Shown here in pieces: positions 11,640-23,345 of a stretch of DNA of 64,000 nucleotides (position 1 is the stretch's first letter; every line of letters begins with the position of its first letter). The notes under the pieces were generated by a model, which worked only from the letters and a program-made list of their open reading frames with translations, was not told where the DNA came from and did no database searches. Source of the stretch: Kryptolebias marmoratus (lineage: Eukaryota > Chordata > Actinopteri > Cyprinodontiformes > Rivulidae); NCBI RefSeq assembly GCF_001649575.2, contig NC_051433.1, forward strand, positions 6,635,883 to 6,699,882. Direction: 5' to 3'. The position numbers and the translations under genes are program-made.

Positions 11640-11830
11640 AAACCGTAACAAACAATCTCAGAAAACTGAAAGCAAGTGAAAAACACTTGGCAGAATACAT
11701 ACTGAGTGAGCTGATGGCAAATGAACAGCAGGTGTGTGGCAATCAGCAAATAAAGATCTGGTGTGACTCAAACTGCAGAAACCAAGGAAAACGAGCTCTA
11801 TGGAGGAAAAAAAAAGGGGGGAAAATCTAA
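11640..11830 (-). repeat. Weak LTR-like fragment
   Basis: Read on the minus strand, the segment with 'ATTGCCACACACCTGCTG' and 'TTTGAGTCACACCAG' resembles fish Gypsy-type LTR U3 wording. It is short and degraded, without ends. Confidence 0.2.
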
Positions 11831-12512
11831 TTTCAAAATTACCTGGAACACTAATATGTTCAACGATGAGTAAAGTTTAAGAAAAAAGAAAAATAAATAA
11901 AGCAAAATCATATTAAAACAAAATTTAAATTAAATTGAAAACGTTTGCAAGCTGTTCCTGTGTCTGTGCAACTTGTATCTGTAATGTTTCTATCTCACGT
12001 CCTTTGTCCCACAAATTGAAATGTTGTACCATGTTTGGATTGACTCTGTTAAGAGTCAATGCAGATGCTTTTCTAGGACACTGGCTTATATTCAATGGCT
12101 CAGAAAGAAGCAGGAATATATGCTGTGTTCAATGTTAATCAAACTGTACACAACTGGGTCACTTTCAGGTAACCTGTCAGTGTTTTTGGTGTCTATCTAT
12201 TCCAAATAAAGAGAATACTGCAAAACCACAAAATTGTGATTAAAGATATTGATTTTATTTTTACTTGGACCCTTCAGCATTGATAATTTCCCAATACAAA
12301 CAAACCGTTTGTCCCACAAGTGGCTGGCTGGGATCAGAACACTGTACAGACCAATACATCAACAGGAATGAAACAAAACCTAAAGTCACTAACCATGACA
12401 AAAAAATTCAATATGCTCTATAATATTGGTTTTACATTCTTTTAGCCAGAAGAACCATGAATCCATACATGGACTATGCCTGTATACTAGTGGCAGACCA
12501 TGTATTTCATAG
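11831..12512. other. Unassigned AT-rich noncoding stretch
   Basis: A-rich 11870-11940, then ordinary sequence. No recognised element. Confidence 0.5.
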
Positions 12513-13390
12513 CTAGGCCTTCAGTGACATCCTACCTGAATTAATTAATTTCTATAGAAACCATCATCATTTAAAAGAGAAATGAAGTATTTCAAGGGTT
12601 TTTACAGCAAGCATTAGCCTTTAATGATTTAGTTCAGCTATTAGCCAAGAAAGACACCGAATTAAAAACAATTTAATCAATAATTAGGTCTCTTTTTACT
12701 TCACCTACAGCTGCACCACATACATCATTTGTAGCAGAAGCTTCAACACATTAACCAAATAAATAGCAAAAGTACAGCGAACTACAGCAGCACAAACCAC
12801 AATGCTTGTAAGAAGCTGTGATCCATAGGGACTGCTCATAGTTACCAAGTTAAAAGTAGCCTCACATTGTCCAGCTTTTCTTGAAACATTTGACTTGAAA
12901 AAAGTCATTGTAAGAATATCTGCAACCAAATCAGTTTTTTTTCTTCTCCTTTCGCTATTATGGGTTAAAAATAGATACTCCTTCAGAACAATATAGTTAA
13001 GCCTGGGCAAGTTCCTATGAATATGCTTTGTTAACTCGTACTTCTAGATGGCCCCATTGTTGTCATCTGATTGGTTAAAGCAAAAGGCTTTATGCAGTTT
13101 ATTTCAAGTTTGAGGGCCCTACACTAATGAATCTGAAGGCCTAGAGGCAGATTTCTTTGACTATAGTAACATATGATGGCTGAAGTATGACTGGATAAAA
13201 GCTCTAAAATAAACCAACATTTTTAAAGGCTGCACAATCAAGTAAAAAGCAATCAAAATAACAATATAGACAATGATAAAAACATTTTATAGAAAAAAAA
13301 ACATCTAATTATATTAAACTGTATGTTACTGATTCTAATCATGTAATGTTTAGGCCAGCAGAGAAGGCCTTGCAGACCCTGAAGGCCCAA
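12513..13390. mobile_element. Putative non-autonomous DNA transposon with GGCCTTCAG inverted motifs
   Basis: CTAGGCCTTCAG at 12513-12524 has an exact inverted partner at 13133-13144 (CTGAAGGCCTAG). A second, imperfect partner lies at 13375-13390 (12 of 16 positions match the left end). The interval has no transposase-like frame. I recall similar wording ('AGGCCAGCAGAGAAGGCCTT', present at 13352-13371) in fish repeats but cannot name the family. Whether the element ends at 13144 or 13390 is unclear, and I do not see a target-site duplication. Confidence 0.35.
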
Positions 13391-13779
13391 CATTGCTGTG
13401 TACATACACAAGTACCCTTGGTGATAGGACTTAGATTACAGACATTGTGCATGTTCATTACAATTACACTGCAGTATGTTTTATATCATGTAGATGGAAC
13501 AAAACTAGATCAAAGCATGTAATTAAACTCCAGAGGACAGTTTTCAGTAAGGGAGGAGAGCTTGAAATTAAGAGAGTTGGTAAGGATTGCATCAATCGTG
13601 ACTGCATAAAAGCACTTGGCTCTGTAGCAGCTACTAATACCCATTCTGTGTCTTATAAGTTGCATGAGTGTATGTGCTTGCATGCATTATTCTATAAATT
13701 GGTCCTGCTCTCAAATTCTTCAGATTCTTCTTATTTCCAGTGCTTATGATAATACTTTGAAAAGGTTGCTCTTTTTCTT
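13391..13779. other. Unassigned noncoding stretch
   Basis: Plus strand open for 100 codons (13447-13749), but the product has no recognisable domain. Confidence 0.5.
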
Positions 13780-14320
13780 TAGCCAAAATCTATAAAATGC
13801 AGCGATCCTAAATCTCCCAAAAGAATGCAAGAGAGAAAGGAAAAGGTTTGCCCAACTTGGGAATGATGTTCAAGGTTGAGGTTGTCAACAGAGTTACAGC
13901 ACTGTTTTGCAGAAGAGGAAGACGTGCAGCCCAGAAATAACACAGAGTCCAAACCATTGTTGTGAAAGTCGTCTCCATTTCCCGTGGGCTGCAGTGAGAG
14001 ATAGAGATCTGAGAGGCAGCGCCATGATAAAGATCGCAGATTGATTGGGAAGCCTGCCCCAGGATTTAATTGAATTTTAACCAAGTCACAACATCTTAGA
14101 TCTAAAAGATGACCCAAGCAACACACAATTTTTCATTCTCTGTTTTCATCAGGATGCTCCTTGCTCTCCCCATACTTTTGCTTATTTATTTGAAATTCAT
14201 GGTGTTCGTAAAATGAGCTTGAATGTCAACCAGGACTCCCTGCTGGCTGCTGCTCTCTGATTGATCAGCCTCACTGAAAACTCACTAATGTCAATTATAT
14301 TTTTCCAATGTAATTATAAA
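13780..14320. promoter_or_regulatory. Possible conserved noncoding element
   Basis: A repeat-free, GC-balanced block of about 540 bp between AT-rich flanks. It includes 'GGATTTAATTGAATTTTAAC' and 'TCTGATTGATCAGCCTCACT'. The minus strand is open for 115 codons (13779-14126), longer than most chance frames here, but the translation is unrecognised. CNE is favoured over exon. Confidence 0.35.
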
Positions 14321-15099
14321 GCTTTTAGCTTTCTTGTTGTAATTCTTGTGCAATGTGAAAATATAACATACAAAATAGAAATAAAATTACATGTTTATGT
14401 TCAAATGATTATGTACTGAACTAACTACATAAAAATGTGATTTGTGTCAATGAGATCTTGAGAACAATGTAATAAATTTGCACTAATAAAGCTGGAGAAT
14501 TCTGACTTGTAGGCAACAATACCTCCAAATTGCATTCAAAATACCAATGGACAAGTTTAAAGAGCTGGTTTCAATATATAATTATATGGATCAAATCCCC
14601 TTTCCAATTTTGGGTCCTTGCAAAAGCATAAGGTGCATGATTTATTGAAAGAAAAAGCTTGAGCTTTGGTTGTTCTGCAAGAGCAGTGCACAAATATGCA
14701 CACTTGGCTGTGAAAAAAAAGACTTTAAGACTGAAAACAAAAATCTGACAGGAAAATAACTTCATGTTCTGGTAAAATATCTACGTATACTGTGTATTTT
14801 GTAGAAAGATTTTTTTTTACTGCTGTATTGAGGCTCACAGTACAGTTAATAAGAAGTTTAAAATCACACACACAAACGAAATAATGAAAGATTTAAGTTT
14901 GACTTAAGAAAAAGACTCATTTTAGCATAACAAAAAGTGGTCAAGCCAATGTTAAGTTATTTCACTTTCTGACTAAGTACACACTTGAAAAGCAAAGTTT
15001 TTACTATAAAGACCAAATATAGGGTGCATGACCCCTTTCAGGTATCATTTCAGCTTTTGGTTCTTTCTATAATATTAGAACTCACTAAAAGTAGCACAA
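14321..15099. other. Unassigned AT-rich noncoding stretch
   Basis: No recognised element; ordinary AT-rich sequence with short A/T runs. Confidence 0.55.
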
Positions 15100-15690
15100 A
15101 TCCATCCCAGGCTGTTTTCCAGATTCTGAAGAGATGAGAACTGTTGGCACAGTTTTCGATGAGATCGGCCACATTAAATACAGCAAATTTGTCTGTATTA
15201 CAATAAAGGCACGCAACTTTCTGCTTTGATCATGTCAGAATTACCTCAAATTGACAAAATGCTGTAGCAGCAGCACAAAGGATGGCAAGTCACTGTCTGG
15301 AAAATGATTCCTCAAAGTCAGATGTACAACAATAACAACCACATTTTCCCCAAAAAACTTTTTTCGAACTCAGCCCCCATATATAGTTCTCTTATTCTTT
15401 TCTTGGCAACTATTCTTACATCCAACTGTGAGCTGTCATGCCCAGTCCTGGCTTGAGCATGATAGCATATTTAAAAATATTATTCAGTATGCATTTCCAG
15501 ATGTTTATTTTGCCTTTCAGATACATTTGGGTGAAGTATACCTCCTGCTGAACCCTTGGAATGGCTTCAACAGCTATTTGGCAGTTGCTACGGGAGGTTC
15601 TTGCTACCATAAGCAAATTTTGTATGCACTAATTACATTAGTCCAAATAAACTTATTGCAACAAAACACCTGAATGTATTTAGCAGAGCA
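15100..15690. promoter_or_regulatory. Possible conserved noncoding element pair
   Basis: Two repeat-free patches, about 15100-15260 and 15400-15690. The second runs through 'GAGCATGATAGCATATTTAA', 'TATGCATTTCCAGATG' and 'CACTAATTACATTAG' and is open on both strands (66 and 81 codons), a common by-product of constrained noncoding sequence. No protein family is recognised. Confidence 0.35.
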
Positions 15691-16129
15691 ATTTGCATTT
15701 AGTGCTTCTGAATATTATATTTGACTGATAGAAAGGAGAAAGTTTCACTTTTACATGATTTCACAAGTATGACTTACTGCAACTTTGCACAGGGTTTTTA
15801 CCCCTCAAACAATCAATCCAGCAAACATTCATCCATCCTAAGCCGTCTATTGATGGGAATGTTGGCATGTTGTTGACACCCAGCATATGCTATCAATAAA
15901 TAATGTGAACACAGCACTCAATGGCTTAAAAAACAAACTTATTCATCTATTACTGCAATATTTTTCTTCTCTTTTGTGGGTTTCTCACACCTGTCTTTTC
16001 TCAGGCTTTGCTCTGAGAGTTCTCTCCTCCTCATCTCTTGATGTTGTGTGACAAAGTAAACCCTGACAAGCAATTCAAGCATGTATTTCTGCTGTCATGC
16101 ACACAGTTCCTAATCTTAATTACTCACCG
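15691..16129. other. Unassigned noncoding stretch
   Basis: Ordinary sequence with no recognised feature. Confidence 0.5.
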
Positions 16130-16600
16130 TTCTCTGCTTGAGCATCCTTGGACCAATCCAGCTTGGGTTTAAGTGGGTCCTTATGGTAGGACAAAGCTCC
16201 TGTTGTCTATAAGCTGAGCTGTCAGGGTTGGACAAGGAGTGTGTGATTGATGCATTTCCCAGAGTGGCAGATTGTTCCGCTGAGTTGCCTCATGCACCAA
16301 TAATGACACATGATGGAAACCCCTGTCAGTGAGCCATGATAGGAAATGAAGATGGATAGTGTCTTCGATGGAAAGTGATTTTGTTGAGCAGGAAGTTAAG
16401 AACGTTTTTGTAGTGATTATCTTGCACAATAACTGCCTGCAGTGCAGCATTTTGAGATACAAAGGATAAAAGTTGAACTTGCTCTTTGAAAGGAAAAAGA
16501 GTGGTTTCAATGTATGTTTTGAGAAATGTGAGGTTTTTATTTGTTTCAAAAGAGGTTTTGGGGGCGGGGGTGACAAATGATTTAAATATTGATAGCACTG
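16130..16600. promoter_or_regulatory. Possible conserved noncoding element
   Basis: Complex, repeat-free block with inverted CCAAT words (GACCAATCC) and 'TGCACCAATAATGACACATG'. The minus strand is open for 131 codons (16181-16576), one of the longest frames in the window, but its product is P/K/S/L-rich and unrecognised. It ends in a G-rich run (GGGGGCGGGGG, about 16560-16570). Confidence 0.35.
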
Positions 16601-16859
16601 CTATACCCCGTCAGACAGAGATGTGTTTACTTTGGTTGGATTAATCATGTTTTTCCATCATTAACTGATTACTCCTGCTTCTGTGTAACATGCTTGTCTT
16701 CGTCACACATCATTATGAAAACACAAATGCCTGAGGTGCTAATCATCATAAAAGGAAGTCCTTAACAAACCAAAGCCAATAAAGGCAGATGAGATTCATT
16801 AAACCAGTTTTATATTTTTAACATTGCTGCATTATCTAAACAGTCTCACAGATGACACA
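16601..16859. other. Unassigned noncoding spacer
   Basis: Unique sequence without specific features. Confidence 0.5.
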
Positions 16860-17720
16860 TTTTAGTGTGCCTCTGCCTTAGGTTTACACTGTAGAAATAA
16901 ATCATTCTGTTCCTCCAGCTCACCGAGCGAAGCTGAGAGCACAGTCTGCATACAATGTGTACTTGAGCTGGCCTTGTCATTGGAAAGCAGAGCTAACACC
17001 CTCCTCCTTCCCCTGGTTTACAGCTTTGGTCTCTTCACTTGAGCTGGGTGATTTTAATTTGTCAAAACTGTTTACCAGCTTGCCTCCAAGGCTATTACTG
17101 GTATGTCATGAGGGAGAGGATGGGTAATGAAAAGCATACAAATGGCAGGTAAAAAGCAATGCTGAGAAGAGAGAGGGGCTGAGCACATAATATAGAAGGG
17201 TCTTTCATGTAAAAAGGAGACCAGCATTGATTTATTATTCCATCTTTTCTCAAGAATCAATTATGCTAAAATGCTAATCGGAGACATTATGAATTTCCCC
17301 ATTTGTTATGAATAATTCAAATATTTATTGGGTGTGGGTAGACATCTCAAATTACCCTTTCCTTAGTTGAATGCATACCTGTACAGCCTAATGAGGTGAT
17401 GTCTGATGTCCTCCTTTCACATGCTGACAGGCTCTTACTGCTACGGCAGTGACTCTCCTTTATGCTGTACAATAGCAAGAAAAAGGCGGAACTTTCTGTC
17501 CCCAGATCATTGAATATAAATTTACTTCTAATCAACAACAGCACAAATAAAGCCCATCCAATACAAAGCAATGCAGCCATGACAATGGTACAGCATGCCA
17601 GGAAGAGGAATCCAAGAGGAAGTGTCACAGGCCAGAATAATGAGGCTACAACGACATGAGGATGACAAGGACACGTATGGCTGGCTGTCGTCATTTAAAT
17701 CCCACGGAGCGGACGACCAC
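16860..17720. promoter_or_regulatory. Cluster of possible conserved noncoding elements
   Basis: About 860 bp of GC-balanced, repeat-free sequence. Sub-blocks near 16960-17260 and 17270-17720 contain homeodomain-like words ('ATGCTAATCGG', 'TGTTATGAATAATTC', 'GGTGATTTTAATTTG'). Both strands stay open for 60-115 codons around 17347-17728 without recognisable domains. The density of non-degenerate sequence suggests enhancers. Confidence 0.4.
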
Positions 17721-18064
17721 ACAGTCAAACCGCATTAATGTCACACTGGCTTCATCATGGGGTAATAATTATAAACCTGTTAACGACAGGCCAATGAACA
17801 CTTCCTCTAATATCCATCTGGATGTAGCATCTATTCACATGATGTCATTGCACTTGTTACTTCTAATAATCAAAGCACACACCATGCACATCATGCTAAC
17901 TTCCACAGCATATTTTATTTTTGTTTTCCATTTGAAGTGCCATGGTAGCACCTATGCTTGCAAACTCAGATGTTCCTGTAAAGAATTTAACTATTATTTA
18001 GAAAAGAAAAGTCCCAACTTTCTGGCCAAAGGGATCAACAGAAGAAAATAAATCATCTTATCAG
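17721..18064. other. Unique noncoding stretch
   Basis: Continues the preceding block with decreasing GC; the plus strand is open to 18051 with no recognised product. Confidence 0.45.
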
Positions 18065-18300
18065 TTTAGTTTTTTTTCTGTTGTGAAATATACTGTCATA
18101 ATCTATGGGTTTTACTTTATTTTTTGCTTTAATTTGAACAGGATATTTATTTGTTTTTCGCCTTTCTTGTTTATTGTTCACACTTGATTCCTAATTGGTT
18201 GATTATTTCTTGTCGGTATTTAACCCTCTTGGTTGGCTTAGTTTGCTGCCAATTATTAAATGCTAAATATTCTTGTTTAATTAAATGCATTTAAATTTAT
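18065..18300 (+). repeat. Weak LTR-like fragment
   Basis: T-rich sequence with 'CACACTTGATTCCTAATTGG', 'TTGATTATTTCTTG' and 'GGTATTTAACCCTCTTGG' resembles the transcription-start side of fish Gypsy-type LTRs from memory. No ends or partner LTR. Confidence 0.25.
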
Positions 18301-18999
18301 TTGGAAAATAGTTGTTGTTGGCTCTCCTTTGGCAGCTGGAGTGTCTTTCAAAACAAATATCAGTCCTTTTATGACAAAACAAACATTTTTCCTCACAATT
18401 TACTTAATATGCTGAAGGAGAGAAAAGGTGACTTTTGTATAGACCAACAGTTAAAAACTAAAGACTTTAGAATAAAAATGAAATGGCCATTTAAAGGCAG
18501 CAATTTACCATACGGCTGCTATTATATTTTAGTTTCCAGAGTCATTTTTAGGTGACATTTAAGGGTTTGGCTGAACTAAAGGACGCACTGTATCCACAGT
18601 GGTATCAAGACTCACACTCAAACCATCTAGTTTTCTTAATAACTTGCAATAGTTTCTGTCAGTTTTTGTGATACACAAAATTTACAATACAGATATGTAA
18701 CAGGTAATGGCATTAAAGACTAATTACCAGATCTAAGCATCTAGTTTCATGTGTGTCCGTCATGAAGCTCACTGAATGTCTCAAAGTATAATTTTGTTCA
18801 TAATGTTTGGACACACAAATGTCCAAAAAACACAACTTAGAAACAGCACAGCTCTAAGGTTAGTTAACAGTTGGTCACAAATCATTTTAGCTCAATTATA
18901 CTGTAGCATTTCTTTTTCTTTTTTTCAAAGTACATGCTTTAACCTATCAGGTTGGGGCTCAAAGAGCTACCAAACTACATTTTGAGGAAAATTCAGTGA
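18301..18999. other. Unassigned AT-rich noncoding stretch
   Basis: No named feature; open frames here are low-complexity and unrecognised. Confidence 0.5.
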
Positions 19000-19345
19000 C
19001 GTGCAGCAATGACATGTTAGAGTTAATTAGACAGCAGCAATGGAGCGATTGCTTGATCCAGTACTCTGGCAGCCAAGTGCAGCCTAGTAATCAGGTCATG
19101 CAGATTGATATGATAATCCCAGGGGCACAGCATGAAAGGAAAGGCTAACTCTGCATTGGCAGGGTACGAGCCACGGATGTGAGGGGGAGATTTCCCTCTG
19201 AAGTCAGAATCCTTCTCAGGCCTTGGAGGGCAAGATGAGCACAGTGAAGAGAGAGAGAATAGTGGAGGAAGAATAGGAGAGAAAAATCATTCCTCTTATA
19301 TAGATAACAATCCTGGCTACTATGAAATTTCATTCAGCAGGAAAA
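19000..19345. promoter_or_regulatory. Possible conserved noncoding element
   Basis: Repeat-free block beginning 'GAGTTAATTAGACAGCAGCA' and including 'CCTAGTAATCAGGTCATGCA' and 'GATTGATATGATAATCCC': homeodomain/TALE-like words in GC-balanced sequence. No exon signal. Confidence 0.4.
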
Positions 19346-20224
19346 GAGGCTGGGACTTAAAATGCAAAAAAAAAAAAAAAGGAGCCAAGGATCAGCCTCA
19401 ATACATTTAACGACAAATTACGCAGCATTACAGCATCCAATCTCATCCAGAGTTAAGATGGCAGGACTTAGGTTATAAAATAAGAAAATTCAGAAATTCT
19501 CATGTAATTTCGGCACATTAAGCTGAGCTAATAAAATGAAATTCAACAGAAAAAAAGTCAAGCAACCTCACTCTGAGTATGTATTATTGCAACTATAAGG
19601 ATAGGAGTGAGCTGCAAAAGTTGAGGTCAGCCAAACTTAAAACATAGTTGTTCTAATAGGTTTGATGCAGTTTGCTGAAAGGGAAAAAGTAGCAGAGCAG
19701 CAGCTATTAAGGAAATGGATGTGAGTAAAAAAAGGAAACTTGAGGTTCTAGTTCTTATATAAAAATATTTCAACACATACCAAACAGAAAAAAAAGTTTG
19801 ACCTCATATTTTGTCTGATAAGTCTTTTATAACTGAAGAGCAAGTGTTATTTTGAAGATATACCTTACACTTGTTTTATTTTGATTCACACTTGTTTTGT
19901 ATTTGTTTTGACTACAATATACTCTTTTGACAACTAAAGAAAATTAAGAAATTACCCCAAAATACCAAAACTAAAATTCAGATTGTAAAATTCTTAAAAT
20001 AAAACAAAATGCATCAATTATGCTTATATTTTTCTTTTCAAGAAAAAGCTGATCACACTGAAAAGAGTTAAAGTGTATAAATATACACTCAGACATACAT
20101 ATATGTATGTGGTTTGCATTAAAGCTTATTTGTTCTCCAGTTTGTGACAAAATTTCAAGTTTTACATTGTTAGCAGACATGTCAGCAGTGCATTTTGTTT
20201 CCTGAATATCATTTGAGAGGCTAA
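19346..20224. other. Noncoding stretch with poly(A) and small palindromes
   Basis: A run of about 16 A near 19365-19380. At 20093-20110 an 18-bp perfect palindrome (ACATACATATATGTATGT) lies next to AGTGTAT/ATACACT (20072-20089). Otherwise AT-rich and unassigned. Confidence 0.6.
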
Positions 20225-20650
20225 TGAGCAGTCATTAGGGGAAAGAGACAAGCTGTGGCTGAAACACAATGTTCAACAAACGGACAGAAAAAGACTGAAC
20301 AAGAGAGGGACACACAGGCAGAGAAAGGCATTATCAGAGCATTTTCAACAGCATGTAACCCAACTGAACGGCTTTGCTTCAGAGAGGCTGCCTTGACCTT
20401 TTCAGTATTCATCACCAGATTGCATCTCCAAGCTCCTAAACCAATCAGCACTGTGGAATTTCCAGGTCAGCGTATCCACCTTGAAGCAAAAGGTCAGCAT
20501 AGAGGATCCAGGGTCCACGATTACTTGGAAGACAGTGCATGGCGAAGTGGTTTTTCTACCTGGCAAATGACATATTACCTCACTGCGGCTTAAGTCCGCT
20601 AAAGTCAGTGTCAGGACTACTTTGGCTGACTTTAGAAAAAAAAAGCTTTT
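20225..20650. promoter_or_regulatory. Possible conserved noncoding element
   Basis: GC-balanced and repeat-free, open on the plus strand for 112 codons (20255-20593) and on the minus strand for 76-83 codons. The translations match no family I know. 'CTAAACCAATCAGCACTG' carries a CCAAT word. CNE is the most economical reading. Confidence 0.35.
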
Positions 20651-21149
20651 CATCTAAGAAAAGTGCTGCTTCAGAGAATGTCAACCTCAATTCAGATTGT
20701 GCTGATAACCATTGTGCAGACTGAAAAAAAGCAGTGTGTTATTTGGATCTACACCAGAAGCATTGATTGTCTTTCAGTATACTTTTTAAATTGTGCCTAC
20801 GGTTCGATTATATGTTAATGTGAGTTCCATCTTTTTTATTTTTAACAGATGCATGCTTTTTTTTGTGTAGGTAATTCATTGCAAGTTATCACAAAACTAT
20901 TACGATGTACTCTCTACAAAGATTAACAAAATCCTTTCAAAGTAAAAATGGTTGGTCTTTGTCAAATATAAAATGTAGCTGATCAGATTCGCAAGCTGTT
21001 TCAAGTGGAGTTTAATTCATGTGTTCACTTATATTAACTTTCAGTAACTTGGAATGTCAAACTAATATGATAATTACTGAATAAACATGATCAATTCATT
21101 TTAAAGTTTCTAAATTTCATCAAAAGTTAATTTCAAATTTATTTAAAAA
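20651..21149. other. Unassigned AT-rich noncoding stretch
   Basis: No recognised feature. Confidence 0.55.
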
Positions 21150-21450
21150 GTGCTGTTGGCTCGAGTAACGTCTCCTCAGCTCTCCAGCATGAGTTCATAT
21201 TAAAGCAGTTAAATCTGATGCAAGGAATTAGAGGTTAAAGAACTGAAGGCAGTGGTTCTTTGACTCCAGCCTGTTAACACATCTCCAGTGATAACTATCA
21301 GTAGTTGTGTATCGCTAACTGAGAAATACAGATCAAAGAAGTGATATCAAAGGGCACAGGGAAGAAAACACCGGCCAGGCGGAGAGTTTTATTCACTATT
21401 GCTTCAGCGAATACCAGAATTAAAACAGAAGCATTCAGTTAGTCAGGTAC
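21150..21450. promoter_or_regulatory. Possible conserved noncoding element
   Basis: GC-balanced unique block including 'GGCTCGAGTAACGTCTCC' and 'AACACCGGCCAGGCGGAGAG'. No frame or repeat explains it. Confidence 0.3.
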
Positions 21451-22609
21451 AAATTTATGAAAAATTACATTTTTGCATTTTCTACCCCAGGAAGAGTCTT
21501 TATCACTCTAATGGATGCATGATGACACCTAGAACCTTCAATCAACATTGACTACTGTCCTTTTTTGTGATATTTCAACACATTACATCTGTACCTGAAT
21601 AATGTCACTGCTTTGTAAATCAAAGTAAAATAAAAAGTTTATATTTGTAGATTTTTAGTCATTATGTAACCATAGTTTGACTTCAGTCACAAGTCAAACC
21701 TCAGGCTGAATCCAAATTCAGTCTGACAGACATTTTTACACTTGGCATTTTCCGAACATCTCTTAGCACAGTCACATGTAATGCAGTGTGTAAACATTTC
21801 ATGCGATAGTAAAGCATGCTGCCTAGAAAAAAGAACAAACAAAAAAAAAGAAACACAGATAAAGCTTATAGTAAGACCACCCAAGGGGTTGGAATAGAAA
21901 ATCCTGTTACAAGTCATTTCTTCACATTGTTGAATCACAGCATGAGTGATGAAATGAACAAACTGAGCCTTAAGAACACTAAGACAAAGTGGTAATGGCA
22001 ATTTTAAATATAAATTGTAATAGAAAAGTATATGAAGGTGTAGTAATGAGGTCTGCCCTAAATGTTGCGTGGATTATAATTGATTAGCACTGAAGAAATG
22101 GATATTTAAAGAAAAGTTTTACTTCTCACACATCAGCAAATCTTTGACTATGAGTACATCAATCAGGGGTAGAAAGCGTCACCGCAGGGGGAAAAACTCA
22201 CAGAAAACATCTTTTATTTCTAAACCACACATGCTATATGAATAAATAATTTGTGCAGAGAAATTATTTATTCATTATATGCCATTAAGGTCTTAGCGGA
22301 AAGAAAATTTGAAGAATAACAATGTTTAAATGAAATCTGTATAAATGTGAGACATGCTTTTTCTATAATGTATAGTTTTTTATTTATTCACTGTTTATTC
22401 TACTCTTTGAAATGTTCAGAAAAAAAGTTTTAGTTAGTTATATGTTTTTATGATACCCTTTTGTGGAGTTTAAATATTTTGTCAACCAAAAACATAGTGC
22501 TTATCAGGTCTTAAACAAAGGTAATACATTATCAGATAAATCACACAATAATTTTCTTTTAGACTAAAAAACATTGCAAACTACAGGGAGCTATTATAAA
22601 ACACAAGTA
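21451..22609. other. Unassigned noncoding stretch
   Basis: Mostly AT-rich. A small unique patch near 22060-22200 ('TAATTGATTAGCACTG') may be regulatory. No genes. Confidence 0.5.
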
Positions 22610-23345
22610 CATCCTTATGTTTGGACCCATTAAAAGGGGAAGTAACAGCCGCTGCTGCCAATTGAATGTACTTGATGAACTCATCTGTAAATGTAAGCAC
22701 CACTTTAAAAGCACGAGTTTTAGCAGTTTGTTGATCGGGTCCCTTTATTTACGTGGTAACACAATGCCAAGAAGAAAAGACTGCAGCAGCCGTCTTCAAG
22801 AAGCTATTCTTCCTGGCCATTAGTGAGAAGAGTTTCAGGTCCAGTTTAAATGGTGCCCATCACTCTACAGAGAGAAAGACTGGTCGGTGACAACTAAAAG
22901 CTGTTCAAGAGAATTGTTAATTTTCCCAGGAGGGGCAGAAGTGGATGTGTTCAGCAAGTTTGAAAAAAAAAAGCTACATCTTAGCCACTTTGAACATAAA
23001 TAGCTTACACAGAAACATTAAAAACAACTTTTTTCCCCCTGTTTTAATAAACTTCTGCTTTGAAGGGGCGCTGACACTGTCAATGCATCGATCACTGAAC
23101 AATCTAAAATATCTTTAACAATCTAACGTAGCAACACAACTTAACTTTGCAAACCATCTAACCAAACTATTAAATGTTTTAGGAACCTTTCAATTTTGAA
23201 AGGTGATCTTAAATGGGAAATATTTAGCCATAACACACAGAGTTAGTTTTGCAAAAATCTAAATCAGCATATTAACAAACACCAACACTTCAGCTGTTAA
23301 ACAAGGTGAAGGAGGACTGATGATCTTATGTTTGGAGACACAGTG
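22610..23345 (+). mobile_element. Heavily degraded Tc1/mariner element
   Basis: At 22760-22830 the reading 'MPRRKDCSSRLQEAILPGH' matches the start of a fish Tc1-like open frame that I recall. From 22850 to 22970, 'CATCACTCTACAGAGAGAAA' and 'AATTTTCCCAGGAGGGGCAG' correspond to the end of the HTH region (NLPRSGRPSK-like). At 23295-23340 the translation VKQGEGGLMI resembles the VKHGGGS-M-WG motif preceding the catalytic core. Stops and indels separate the parts, so the element is long dead. No terminal repeats found. Confidence 0.6.

Noticed and set aside
16181..16576. 131-codon minus-strand open frame
   Set aside because: Product is P/K/S/L-rich without any domain, with no supporting splice or promoter signals; treated as an incidental frame in a CNE-like block.
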